Shown piece by piece: positions 45,408-53,841 of a stretch of DNA of 64,000 nucleotides (position 1 is the first letter of the stretch; each line of letters opens with the position of its first letter). The notes below the pieces were generated by a model. The model worked only from the letters and a program-made list of their open reading frames with translations. It did not search any database and was not told the DNA's origin. This DNA is from Mycolicibacterium boenickei (GTDB lineage: Bacteria; Actinomycetota; Actinomycetes; Mycobacteriales; Mycobacteriaceae): contig NZ_AP022579.1 in assembly GCF_010731295.1 (NCBI RefSeq), positions 3,720,001-3,784,000 on the forward strand. Direction: 5' to 3'. The position numbers and the translations under genes were made by a program.

Positions 45408-46043
45408 ATGCCGCGGCTGACCAGGGCTCAACGCCAGGAACAGACGCGGGCCGAGCTGTTGCAGGCCGCCAAACAGCGCTTTCTGCGCCACGGGTATGCC
45501 GCGACGAGCCTCGAGGACATCGCCGACGACGCGGGCTTCTCGAAGGGCGCCGTGTATTCCAACTTCGGCAGCAAGCCCAACCTGTGCCGCGACGTCCTCG
45601 AGCTGATCCACCGTGAGAAGTTCGCCGAGATGGCCGAACTGGCGATCTCGGATGCGGACCTCGACAGCCGGGTGAGCGCTTTGAGCGCCTGGCTGGAGCG
45701 GACCGCGGGCGATGTCGGCTGGACCATGCTCGAACTCGAATTCGCCGTGCTGTCACGGAACAATCCCGAGCTGGCCGAGATGATCACCGCATTGCGCAAC
45801 GAGGCGGCACAGATGGTCCTCGACGTACTGCAGTCGATGTCGGCCGAACTCGGCCTCACCGAAGCGCAATTGGCGAACAACGACGTCGCGGCAAGCCTGG
45901 AGGATCTCGGCAATCTCCTGCTCAGTGCCGGGATCGGCCTCGGCATCCAGCGGGCCATCGACCCGTCGGTGCCGGCCCGCCCGTTCACCGATGCGTTCGG
46001 CCATCTGGTGAAACTGCTTGCCGCCCTGGGATCGCCGAAATAA
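45408..46043 (+). CDS. TetR/AcrR family regulator
   Basis: A 211-residue regulator. The helix-turn-helix is TSLEDIADDAGFSKGAVYSNFGSK at about 33-56, followed by a helical ligand domain with LSAWLERTAGD and LEFAVLSRNNPE. It is divergent from the SDR-patatin-BVMO operon and 14 nt before the esterase gene. It is the likely regulator of both transcripts. Confidence 0.92.
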   Translation: MPRLTRAQRQEQTRAELLQAAKQRFLRHGYAATSLEDIADDAGFSKGAVYSNFGSKPNLCRDVLELIHREKFAEMAELAISDADLDSRVSALSAWLERTAGDVGWTMLELEFAVLSRNNPELAEMITALRNEAAQMVLDVLQSMSAELGLTEAQLANNDVAASLEDLGNLLLSAGIGLGIQRAIDPSVPARPFTDAFGHLVKLLAALGSPK

Positions 46044-46057
46044 CCGAAGGAGTTTGG

Positions 46058-47107
46058 ATGGTACTACCGGCCACCGCACTGTCGACCCGACGCCCGAGTC
46101 GCAGATCCCGCGCGTGCTACGGCATCGCCCGCAGAACCCTCCTCACCCAGGTGCGTAGATCGGTTGCCTACCAAGGGGATCGATCTGTCGACGATCGCCT
46201 CACCGCGATCGGTCGTCGCATCAACGCGCTCGCGCGGCTCCAGCGTCTTCGCCCGCGGCGCGGGCTGCGGATCAGCCGCATCACGCTCGGCCATGTCACG
46301 ATCGAGACCATCCGGACAGCCGAGTCGGCTCACCTCCCGCTTTCCGACGGTGCCATCCTGTACCTGCACGGCGGTGGGTTCTTTCTGGGCGGCTTCGACA
46401 CCCACTCGCACGTCGTGGTCGCGCTGGCCCGCCGGACCCAGCTTCCGGTGGTGCACGTCGAGTACCGGCAGCACCCCGAGGTCACCGTCGACGCGTCCGT
46501 CGCGGACTGCCTGCGCGCCTACCGCTGGCTGCTGGACCAGGGAGCCGACCCGGCCAACACGGTCGTGGCAGGTGACTCGGCAGGCGGATTCCTCGCATTC
46601 GCAACCGTTCTCGCCGCCCAGGAGCAGGGGGTCGAAACACCGGCAGGCGTCGTCGGTGTCAGCCCGCTGCTCGAACTCGACGGCGAACGCCGCTCCGGCC
46701 ATCCCAACATCGACACAGATCGGATGGGGATCGGACTCGCCCTGCCGATGATCGTCGACTGCGTCGGCCCCAAGAACTCGGACCACCACGCGCTGTCGCC
46801 GGTCAACGGAGTCCTCACCGACTTTCCGCCGAGCCTGATCATCGCGGCGGAGTCCGAGGCGCTGCGGTGCGATGCCGAACGCATGCACGAGGTGCTGACC
46901 GAAGCCGGCCGGTCGTGCACGCTCAAGGTCTGGCCCGGTCAGCTCCACGCTTTCCCGGCGTTCCTGCCGTTTCTCCCGGAGAGCCGTGAGGCCCGGGACT
47001 GCATCGTGGAGTTCGTTCAGGACTGTTTGGGCACCAGCAGCCGCAGCGCACCCGGCACCGCGGACACCGTGACCGGCAACGGGAGCGCGAAATCGCCGTC
47101 TGCGTAG
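46058..47107 (+). CDS. Alpha/beta hydrolase, hormone-sensitive-lipase family
   Basis: A 349-residue esterase/lipase. The oxyanion motif is H104-GGG, the nucleophile S174 lies in GDSAGG, an acidic residue lies in AESEALRCDAE and the catalytic His in QLHAFPAF. The N-terminal 60 residues are Arg-rich and may form the cap. GAAGGAG precedes the ATG. Its last 91 bp overlap, on the opposite strand, the 3' end of the diacylglycerol kinase gene. The C-terminal tail encoded there is Ser/Gly-rich and probably non-essential. Confidence 0.88.
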   Translation: MVLPATALSTRRPSRRSRACYGIARRTLLTQVRRSVAYQGDRSVDDRLTAIGRRINALARLQRLRPRRGLRISRITLGHVTIETIRTAESAHLPLSDGAILYLHGGGFFLGGFDTHSHVVVALARRTQLPVVHVEYRQHPEVTVDASVADCLRAYRWLLDQGADPANTVVAGDSAGGFLAFATVLAAQEQGVETPAGVVGVSPLLELDGERRSGHPNIDTDRMGIGLALPMIVDCVGPKNSDHHALSPVNGVLTDFPPSLIIAAESEALRCDAERMHEVLTEAGRSCTLKVWPGQLHAFPAFLPFLPESREARDCIVEFVQDCLGTSSRSAPGTADTVTGNGSAKSPSA

Positions 47108-47916
47108 GCGTTGATGCCCGGGCATTCGACGTGGACAGACCGGGCGCGCTTGGTGGTCACCTCGTCGAGTTCGACGTGTGTGCCCTTGAAAACCGTTGGG
47201 AACAGGCGGATCAACCTGGTGCGAGACGCCGACGTGATCATCGTGACGTCGAGCAGTCCGTCCGAGTGGTCGGCGCCGGGGCAGATCAACATGCCCCCGC
47301 CGTAGCTGCGGGTGTTGCCGAACGCCGCCAGGGTGAGCTCGGTGCGGTACTCCGGCTCGTCGTCGAAGGTGAGCCGGAACGGCAGCAGCCGTAGCTTCGA
47401 GATCTCCGCGAGCATCGCGACGTTGTAGCGCATTCGGCCGTGGGGCCAGCGCATCCGGTTGGTCCGGTCACTGACCAGCGAATCGAACCCGGCGGCCATC
47501 ACGGTGCCGAACCACTTCACCGCACCGGAGGCGTCTTCGATGCGGCCGAGGTCGACCGTCTCGGTATGGCCGTCGGCGACGATATCGGCCGCAGCCTCGG
47601 GATCTCCTGTCGGCAAACGATATTCACGCGCGTGGTCGTTGCCAGTCCCAGCGGGCACGATGCCCAGCGGTACATCGCCGGTGGCCAGCGCCTGCAGAGC
47701 CAGGGAGATCACGCCGTCGCCGCCGACCACGACAAGGGCGTCGGTGCCACGGTCGAGCGCGTCGTCGACAAGGCGCCGGGCGTGCGCCGCGTCGGTCCCG
47801 ACGATCGCACAGACATCGATGCCGCGCCGCTGGAGCTGCGCGACGGCCCGCTCGGCCGCGTGCGGCGCGTTGCCGTGTCCCGACATCGGATTGGTCAGGA
47901 CCGTTACCTGGTTCAC
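47017..47916 (-). CDS. dagK: Diacylglycerol kinase (YegS/DagK family)
   Basis: A 299-residue lipid kinase. The DAG-kinase catalytic motif is VVVGGDGVISLAL, then GIVPAGTGNDHARE. A beta-sandwich C-terminal domain has FGNTRSYGGGMLICPGADHSDGLLDV (quoted in full family style only to 20 residues elsewhere). It phosphorylates diacylglycerol to phosphatidic acid at the membrane. It overlaps the flavoprotein gene stop by 4 nt and corresponds in order to Rv2252 of M. tuberculosis. It overlaps the convergent esterase by 91 bp. Confidence 0.88.
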   Translation of the reverse strand: MNQVTVLTNPMSGHGNAPHAAERAVAQLQRRGIDVCAIVGTDAAHARRLVDDALDRGTDALVVVGGDGVISLALQALATGDVPLGIVPAGTGNDHAREYRLPTGDPEAAADIVADGHTETVDLGRIEDASGAVKWFGTVMAAGFDSLVSDRTNRMRWPHGRMRYNVAMLAEISKLRLLPFRLTFDDEPEYRTELTLAAFGNTRSYGGGMLICPGADHSDGLLDVTMITSASRTRLIRLFPTVFKGTHVELDEVTTKRARSVHVECPGINAYADGDFALPLPVTVSAVPGALRLLVPKQS

Positions 47917-49526
47917 GGAATCAGCTTGCCCGGGTTGAGGATTCCGGCCGGATCCAGCGTGGCTTTGACGGCCCGCAGTACTGCGACGCCGAGGTCGCCG
48001 ATCTCGTCACGCATCCACGGACGGTGATCCGCACCGACCGCGTGGTGGTGGGTGATGGTGCCGCCGTTCTGGACCATGGCTTCTGAAGCGGCCTTCTTGG
48101 CGGCCTGCCACTGCTCGATCGGATTGCCGCGCTGGGCGGCGACGACCGTGAAGTAGAGCGAGGCGCCGGTGGGGTACACATGCGAAATGTGACACATCAC
48201 CAGGGCCGGCGTGCCGGATTCGGCGAGTGCTGAGGTCAGTGCTTCGGTGACCGCGGCCTTCAGCGCGGACAGGTTGGACCACGTGGTGGCGGTCTCGAGG
48301 GTTTCGCACAGTGCACCCGCCGCCAGCAGCGAATCGCGGAGGTACGGGGCATTGAACCGGCCGTGCTCCCAGGCTCGGGCCGGCGCGTCACCGAGCGAGG
48401 TGCCGCCGTGGGCCTGCAGGACCGCGCGGGTCTCGTCATGACGGCTCTCGGTGTGCGCGGGCGTGCCCTCGAACAAGGTGATGGCCAGGCAGCCGCCGGT
48501 GATGCTCTGTTCGCCGATGCTTTCCGTGGTGGCCAGATTGACGCCCGTCTCGGCTTCGTCGGAGAGCCGGATCACCGTCGGCCCGGTACCCGTCTGGGTC
48601 ACGGCCCGTAACGCCTCGGCGCCGGTGGCGAAATCGGGGAAGGACCAGGCCTCGTAGCGCGTGGTCTCGGGTACGGGGTGCACGCGAACCCGGACCCGGG
48701 TGATGACGCCGAACACGCCTTCCGAGCCCAGGAGCAGCTGCCGCAGATCCGGTCCGGCGGCCGAGGCCGGAGCCCGGCCGAGGTCCAGCGTGCCGGCCGG
48801 GGTGACAGCGCGCAGGCCGCGCACCATGTCGTCGAAGCGGCCGTATCCGGCCGAATCCTGACCCGAGGACCGCGTGGCGGCGAACCCTCCGATCGTGGCG
48901 AACTGGAAGCTCTGCGGAAAGTGGCCCAGCGAGAATCCTTGTGCGCCAAGCAATGCCTCGGCCTGCGGGCCGGTGACGCCCGCGCCGAGCTCGGCCTCGC
49001 CTGCCACCGGGTCGAGACTGTGCAGCGCGTCGAACCGGCGCAGATCCAGCGTGACGACGGCGGCGAAGTCGCCGCGCAGCGGATCCAGGCCGCCCACGAC
49101 GCTGGTTCCGCCGCCGAACGGGACTACGGCGATGCGATGCTCGGCGCAGTGGGCGAGGATCGCGGCGACCTCGTCGTCCGAGCCGGGGAGCAGCACCGCG
49201 TCCGGTGCGTCCTGGAGACCGGAATCGTTGCGGCGCAGCAGGTCCAGCGTCGATTTTCCACCGGCGTGCAGCAGTCGCGACATCGTGTCGGTGCCGCAGT
49301 GTTGGGCGCCGACGATCGCGACGAGGGCTTCCCGGTCGGCGTCGGACAGCGCCGAGGGCCGTAATTGCACCTGCTCGGGCGTCGGCTCCGCCGCGGACGC
49401 GGCCTCGACGCCCAGGGCCTCCTGGAGCAGGGACCGGATTCCGTCGGACAGTGGCTTGGCTGCCTGCGGGTCGCCCCAGGCATTCCACTTCATCGGAGGC
49501 AGAAACTGTTCAGCCGGCTGAGTCAT
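47913..49526 (-). CDS. FAD-binding oxidase, alkyl-DHAP-synthase-like
   Basis: A 537-residue PCMH-type flavoprotein. It starts MKWNAWGDP within the first 20 residues, a hallmark of AGPS-like proteins. The FAD loop is VVPFGGGTSVVGG, then ATIGGFAATRSSGQDSAGYG. The late motif THHHAVGADHRPWM matches the His-rich active-site loop of alkyldihydroxyacetonephosphate synthase, and ILNPGKL ends it. Ether-lipid-like chemistry on acyl-DHAP is possible; D-lactate/glycolate oxidase-like activity is the alternative. It is coupled to dagK. Confidence 0.85.
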   Translation of the reverse strand: MTQPAEQFLPPMKWNAWGDPQAAKPLSDGIRSLLQEALGVEAASAAEPTPEQVQLRPSALSDADREALVAIVGAQHCGTDTMSRLLHAGGKSTLDLLRRNDSGLQDAPDAVLLPGSDDEVAAILAHCAEHRIAVVPFGGGTSVVGGLDPLRGDFAAVVTLDLRRFDALHSLDPVAGEAELGAGVTGPQAEALLGAQGFSLGHFPQSFQFATIGGFAATRSSGQDSAGYGRFDDMVRGLRAVTPAGTLDLGRAPASAAGPDLRQLLLGSEGVFGVITRVRVRVHPVPETTRYEAWSFPDFATGAEALRAVTQTGTGPTVIRLSDEAETGVNLATTESIGEQSITGGCLAITLFEGTPAHTESRHDETRAVLQAHGGTSLGDAPARAWEHGRFNAPYLRDSLLAAGALCETLETATTWSNLSALKAAVTEALTSALAESGTPALVMCHISHVYPTGASLYFTVVAAQRGNPIEQWQAAKKAASEAMVQNGGTITHHHAVGADHRPWMRDEIGDLGVAVLRAVKATLDPAGILNPGKLIP

Positions 49527-49543
49527 GCGTTACAGTATTACAC
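49527..49543. promoter_or_regulatory. 17-bp divergent region with overlapping leaderless promoters
   Basis: Only 17 nt separate the flavoprotein ATG (49526) and the TetR ATG (49544). Plus strand: TACAGT (49531-49536) ends 7 nt before the TetR start. Minus strand: TACTGT ends 5 nt before the other start. Direct repeats TTACA at 49530-49534 and 49538-49542 overlap both -10s. A bound repressor would block both directions. Confidence 0.55.
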
Positions 49544-50131
49544 ATGATGTCAATCAGTAACGATCGATCGCTGAGCGACCAGATCTTGGACGCCGCCGCC
49601 AGCTGTGTGCTGGCCTTCGGTGTGGACCGGGTGACCCTGGCCGAGATCGCCCGGCGGGCCGGGGTGAGCCGCCCGACCGTGTACCGCCGGTTCCCGGACA
49701 CCCAGTCGATCCTGGCCGCCCTGCTCACCGCGCGAATCGTGGGTGTGCTGGACGAAACCGGTAGCCCGGGGCCAGGGCGGGCGGCGCTGGTGGAGCGCAT
49801 GGTGACCGTGGCCGCGCGGCTGCGCCACGACGAGGTGATCATGGCGGTTCTGCACTCCGCGCCTGAGGTGGCGATGGTCTACATCGCCGAGCGGCTGGGC
49901 ACCAGCCAGCAGATCCTCATCGACGCGCTGGCCGGCGAGCTCAAGCTCGCGCAGGAGGTACGGCAGAAGAACGACCGCGTGCGGCCGGGAGACCCCCGCC
50001 AGCTGGCCACCATGTGCCTGCTGATCACGCAGTCGGCGATCCAGTCCGCGCAGATGGTCGAACCGATCCTCGACTCGGACACCCTGGCGAACGAGCTTGC
50101 CCACGCACTGAACGGATACCTCGCATCGTGA
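49544..50131 (+). CDS. TetR/AcrR family regulator of the glpD/dagK locus
   Basis: A 195-residue regulator opening MMSISNDRSLSDQILDAA. The helix-turn-helix is VTLAEIARRAGVSRPTVYRRF. A helical C-terminal domain has TMCLLITQSAIQSAQMV. ATG 49544 or 49547 may start; both suit a leaderless message. The stop overlaps the glpD start (GTGA). Position matches Rv2250c. It probably responds to a lipid or glycerol-derived ligand and controls glpD and the divergent pair. Confidence 0.9.
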   Translation: MMSISNDRSLSDQILDAAASCVLAFGVDRVTLAEIARRAGVSRPTVYRRFPDTQSILAALLTARIVGVLDETGSPGPGRAALVERMVTVAARLRHDEVIMAVLHSAPEVAMVYIAERLGTSQQILIDALAGELKLAQEVRQKNDRVRPGDPRQLATMCLLITQSAIQSAQMVEPILDSDTLANELAHALNGYLAS

Positions 50132-51675
50132 CCGGCCCGACAGCCCTCAATCGCGCAAGGCGCGCAACAGAATTGGCCGCCCTGGCCGACGGGGAACACC
50201 TCGATGTGATCGTCATCGGCGGCGGAATCACCGGTGCGGGCATCGCTTTGGATGCAGCTACGCGGGGTCTGCAGGTCGCGCTGGTGGAGAAACACGACCT
50301 CGCCTTCGGCACCAGTCGGTGGAGTTCGAAACTCGTGCACGGTGGCCTGCGTTACCTGGCCACGGGCAACATCGGAATTGCCCGGCGCAGCGCGATCGAA
50401 CGCGGAATCCTGATGACCCGCAACGCACCCCATCTCGTCAAGGCCATGCCGCAGCTGGTACCGCTGCTGCCGTCGATGGGGCGGGCGTCGCGTGCGTTGG
50501 TGCGCACCGGGTTCGTGGCCGGTGACGGCCTGCGCAGGCTCGCGGGCACCAGTGCCTCGACGCTGCCGCGTTCGAGGCGGGTGGACGCACGGCGGGCCGC
50601 CGAACTGGCCCCGACCGTACGCACCGACGGCCTCGACGGGGCCTACCTGGCCTACGACGGCCAGCTCATCGATGACGCCCGACTGGTGGCCGCCGTCGCC
50701 CGTACCGCCGCGCAGCACGGAGCTCGCATCCTGACCCAGGTCTCGGCCGGTAAGGCCGAGGCCTCCGCGGTGCGCCTGACCGACGAACTCACCGGGGAAG
50801 CGTTCGACGCGACGGCGCGGGTGATCATCAACGCGGCCGGGGTGTGGGCGGGCGATCTCGACCCGGCGATCAAACTGCGCCCCAGCCGCGGCACGCACCT
50901 GGTGTTCGACGCTGCGGCATTCGGCAATCCCACCGCGGCACTGACCATTCCGATACCGGGGGAGTTGAACCGGTTCGTGTTCGCCATGCCCGAGCAGCTG
51001 GACCGGGTCTATCTGGGGCTGACCGACGAGGACGCGCCGGGACCGATTCCCGATGTGCCGCAACCGACTCCGGGCGAGATCGCCTTCCTGCTCGACACCG
51101 TCAACACCGCGCTGTCCACCGATCTGACCCCTGATGATGTGCGCGGCGCCTATGCCGGGCTGCGGCCACTGATCGACACCGGGGAAGGCAACACGGCCGA
51201 CGTGTCACGCGAGCATGCGGTCGTGGAATCGGCGAGCGGGTTGATCAGCATCATCGGCGGCAAGCTCACCGAATACCGGTACATGGCCCAGGACGTCCTG
51301 GACCGGGCGCTGGTGCTGCGCGGGCTGTCCGCCGCGGGTTGCCGCACGGCCAACCTGCCGCTCGTCGGTGCCCCGGCCAATCCCGTGTCCACGTTGCGAT
51401 CCGAGCATGCGCTGCCGTCCTCACTCGTGGCGCGGTACGGAGCCGAGGCGCCGAATGTGATCGCCCGGGCCCGGTGTGCCCGCCCCACCGACCCGGTGGC
51501 CGAGGGCATCGATGTCACCCGCGCCGAGTTCGAGTACGCCGTCACCCACGAAGGGGCTCTGTCCGTGGACGACATCCTCGATCGCCGTACCCGTATCGGG
51601 TTGGTCAGCGACGACCGGGACCGGGCCGGCGCCGCGGCCGCCGAGATGATCGCCGAATTCGGACAAGTCGAGTAG
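50128..51675 (+). CDS. glpD: Glycerol-3-phosphate dehydrogenase (FAD)
   Basis: A 515-residue respiratory-type enzyme. The FAD loop is VIVIGGGITGAGIALDAATRG. GTSRWSSKLVHGGLRYL is the classic GlpD signature. GGKLTEYRYMAQ lies in the C-terminal part. The start GTG overlaps the TetR stop by 4 nt. It oxidises glycerol-3-phosphate to DHAP at the membrane and passes electrons to quinone. From order it equals GlpD1 (Rv2249c). Confidence 0.92.
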   Translation: MTGPTALNRARRATELAALADGEHLDVIVIGGGITGAGIALDAATRGLQVALVEKHDLAFGTSRWSSKLVHGGLRYLATGNIGIARRSAIERGILMTRNAPHLVKAMPQLVPLLPSMGRASRALVRTGFVAGDGLRRLAGTSASTLPRSRRVDARRAAELAPTVRTDGLDGAYLAYDGQLIDDARLVAAVARTAAQHGARILTQVSAGKAEASAVRLTDELTGEAFDATARVIINAAGVWAGDLDPAIKLRPSRGTHLVFDAAAFGNPTAALTIPIPGELNRFVFAMPEQLDRVYLGLTDEDAPGPIPDVPQPTPGEIAFLLDTVNTALSTDLTPDDVRGAYAGLRPLIDTGEGNTADVSREHAVVESASGLISIIGGKLTEYRYMAQDVLDRALVLRGLSAAGCRTANLPLVGAPANPVSTLRSEHALPSSLVARYGAEAPNVIARARCARPTDPVAEGIDVTRAEFEYAVTHEGALSVDDILDRRTRIGLVSDDRDRAGAAAAEMIAEFGQVE

Positions 51676-51754
51676 TCCACTACGCGTGGCGTGGCCCGGC
51701 GGCGCGCGCAGACTGACTCCTGCAACGCGAAACTGTGTGGCAAGGAGCTCGGTC

Positions 51755-52879
51755 ATGTCGAAGCGACTGGTGGTGTGCTGCGACGGCACGTGGAACACGC
51801 CCGATCAGACAACGGATGGCAAGCCCACGCCGACCAACGTCGCCAAAGTGGCCATGGCGCTGGCTTCTCACGACGCCGACGGACGTGAGCAGCGCCTGTT
51901 CTATCACCGGGGCGTGGGAACCACCCGGTCAGAACGCCTGCTCGGCGGGGCCTTCGGTGCCGGTCTGTTTCGCGATGTGTGCGACACCTACCGATTCGTC
52001 GTCCAGAACTATCAGCCCGGCGACGAGCTGTTCTTCTTCGGATTCAGCCGCGGGGCGTTCACCGCGCGCAGCACGGCGGGCCTGATCCGGAACTCGGGCG
52101 TGCTGCATCGCGACAACGTCGATCAGATCGAACAGGCCTATGCGCTGTACCGAGACCAGAACCCCGCGGCAAGTCCACGCAGTGTCGAGGCGGCGCTGTT
52201 CCGCAAGATGTACTCCCACGAACCCAGGATCCGGTTCATCGGGGTCTGGGATACCGTTGGCGCCCTGGGGATTCCTTCGATCGGCGGCCGTCTGGCCCGG
52301 CGGTTCAACCGTCGGTACGAATTCCACAACACGGCCCTGAGTTCACGGGTCGACGAGGCCTATCAGGCGCTAGCGATCGACGAGCGGCGCGGCCCGTTCG
52401 TGCCCGCGGTCTGGCACCGGTCCGACATGGCTCCGTCCACTCAGCGCCTGGAGCAGGTGTGGTTCACCGGTGTGCACTGCGATGTGGGCGGCGGCTACCC
52501 CGATCACGGTCTCAGCGACATCGCGTTGTGCTGGATGCTGGAAAAGGCCCGTGCCGCCGGGCTGGTATTCGTCGACAACGCGTTCGGACGCGAGCCGTCC
52601 CGCGGCGTCGAGCCGGTCTCGAGCGAGGAGATCGTCGAGGAGTACACCCGGATCAGCCCGAATCCGGCTGGCAAGCCCGAGAATTCACTCAAAGGCATCT
52701 ATCGCTTCCTGCGGCCGTACCCGCGGATAGGCGGGAAGGGCAGTAACGAGTACATCGCCTCGACCGTCGACCGGCAACAGCGTTCACGCGGTTGGTGGGA
52801 AGCGCCCGTCCCCGACAACGACCCGGAGCGCCGGGTGGTACCGGTCGAAGTGGGCAGCGACCTGTCCCACGTGGCCTAG
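51755..52879 (+). CDS. DUF2235 alpha/beta-hydrolase (Tle1-like catalytic domain)
   Basis: A 374-residue protein. It starts KRLVVCCDGTWNTP. The nucleophile motif is FGFSRGAFTAR. A probable Asp lies in GVWDTVGALG, and a His in FTGVHCDVGGGYPDHGLSD. These are the DUF2235 marks shared with Tle1 phospholipase effectors. AAGGAG precedes the ATG by 7 nt. No secretion signal or VgrG-like partner is nearby, so a cytosolic lipase or esterase is more likely than an effector. It overlaps the LysR stop by 4 nt. Confidence 0.85.
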   Translation: MSKRLVVCCDGTWNTPDQTTDGKPTPTNVAKVAMALASHDADGREQRLFYHRGVGTTRSERLLGGAFGAGLFRDVCDTYRFVVQNYQPGDELFFFGFSRGAFTARSTAGLIRNSGVLHRDNVDQIEQAYALYRDQNPAASPRSVEAALFRKMYSHEPRIRFIGVWDTVGALGIPSIGGRLARRFNRRYEFHNTALSSRVDEAYQALAIDERRGPFVPAVWHRSDMAPSTQRLEQVWFTGVHCDVGGGYPDHGLSDIALCWMLEKARAAGLVFVDNAFGREPSRGVEPVSSEEIVEEYTRISPNPAGKPENSLKGIYRFLRPYPRIGGKGSNEYIASTVDRQQRSRGWWEAPVPDNDPERRVVPVEVGSDLSHVA

Positions 52880-53754
52880 ACGTGAGACAACAGCACGTCG
52901 CGCACCGCTGAACCGGTGTGGCGCTGCCACATGGCCTGGGCGCCCACCAACAAGGGTGGTTCGAGTTCGGTGACCACCACCCGACCGTCCATGGCCGGGC
53001 CCGGGGGAGAGGTGACGAACGTGACGGCACCGGTCGTGAGCGGCGCGGCGACCGTGGCCGCGCCCTGGACCCGGCTCACCACATAATCGGGTTCGAATCC
53101 GGCCCGCCGGCACGCGGCCATCAGAAAGTCGCTGTAGTATGACCCGCCCGGCGGCGCCCACAGTGCGATGCGTTCCCCGGCCAGTTCGTGAATGTCGACG
53201 GAGGGCGAGCCGGCCAGCCGGTGTTCGCCGGCCACCGCCAGCCGGATGCGGTCGTAACCCACGATCGCCGTGGCCAATTCGTTGGTGGGCACCACGCCGC
53301 GCCGCAGGCCCAGGTGCACCGTGCCGTCGAGCACCGCAGCGATGAGCTGATCGGGGTAGAGCTGACGGAAGGTGAACGACATCTCCGGAAACGCGGTGAT
53401 GGCCGGTTCGATCCGGGTATAGGCTTCGCTACCGCTGAGCGCCGGGGTGTGGCCCACGACGAAGACCTCCGCCGCGCCGCAGGCAGTCTGTTCCACCCTC
53501 TCGGCCACTGTGCGCGCCGCAGCCAGCAGTGTTCGGCTTTCGGTGAGGAGCAGCTCGCCCGCCGGGGTGAGCGTCAGGCGACGGCCCTCGCGCCGGAACA
53601 ATGTGGCGTTGAGTTCCTTCTCCAGTTGCTGCATCGAGCTGCTGAGGGCTTGCTGGCTAACGTGCAATGAGGTGGCCGCGGCGGTCAGGCTGCCCGCCTC
53701 GCCGATGGCGATGAACTGACGCAAACGTCGTATATCCGGAATATTCGCGGCCAC
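52876..53754 (-). CDS. LysR family transcriptional regulator
   Basis: A 292-residue LysR protein. The winged helix-turn-helix at about 9-60 reads LRQFIAIGEAGSLTAAATSL...SQQALSSSMQQLEKELNATLF (in part), followed by the periplasmic-binding-fold effector domain. It starts with GTG. It is divergent from an SDR gene, the usual arrangement for a regulator and its target. Confidence 0.92.
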   Translation of the reverse strand: MAANIPDIRRLRQFIAIGEAGSLTAAATSLHVSQQALSSSMQQLEKELNATLFRREGRRLTLTPAGELLLTESRTLLAAARTVAERVEQTACGAAEVFVVGHTPALSGSEAYTRIEPAITAFPEMSFTFRQLYPDQLIAAVLDGTVHLGLRRGVVPTNELATAIVGYDRIRLAVAGEHRLAGSPSVDIHELAGERIALWAPPGGSYYSDFLMAACRRAGFEPDYVVSRVQGAATVAAPLTTGAVTFVTSPPGPAMDGRVVVTELEPPLLVGAQAMWQRHTGSAVRDVLLSHV

Positions 53755-53841
53755 GCGCCTAATCTATCTACAACTTGGGCTTGTGGAAACATCGAAATTT
53801 TGCGTTGTTCATATGTGGATCGTAAAACTACGCTGCGAACT
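53755..53841. promoter_or_regulatory. LysR/SDR divergent promoter region
   Basis: An AT-rich 87-bp gap. ACAA (53770-53773) and TTGT (53781-53784) form a short dyad, ACAAC-N6-TTGT, of the kind LysR proteins bind. No firm -10 or -35 is called. Confidence 0.35.
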
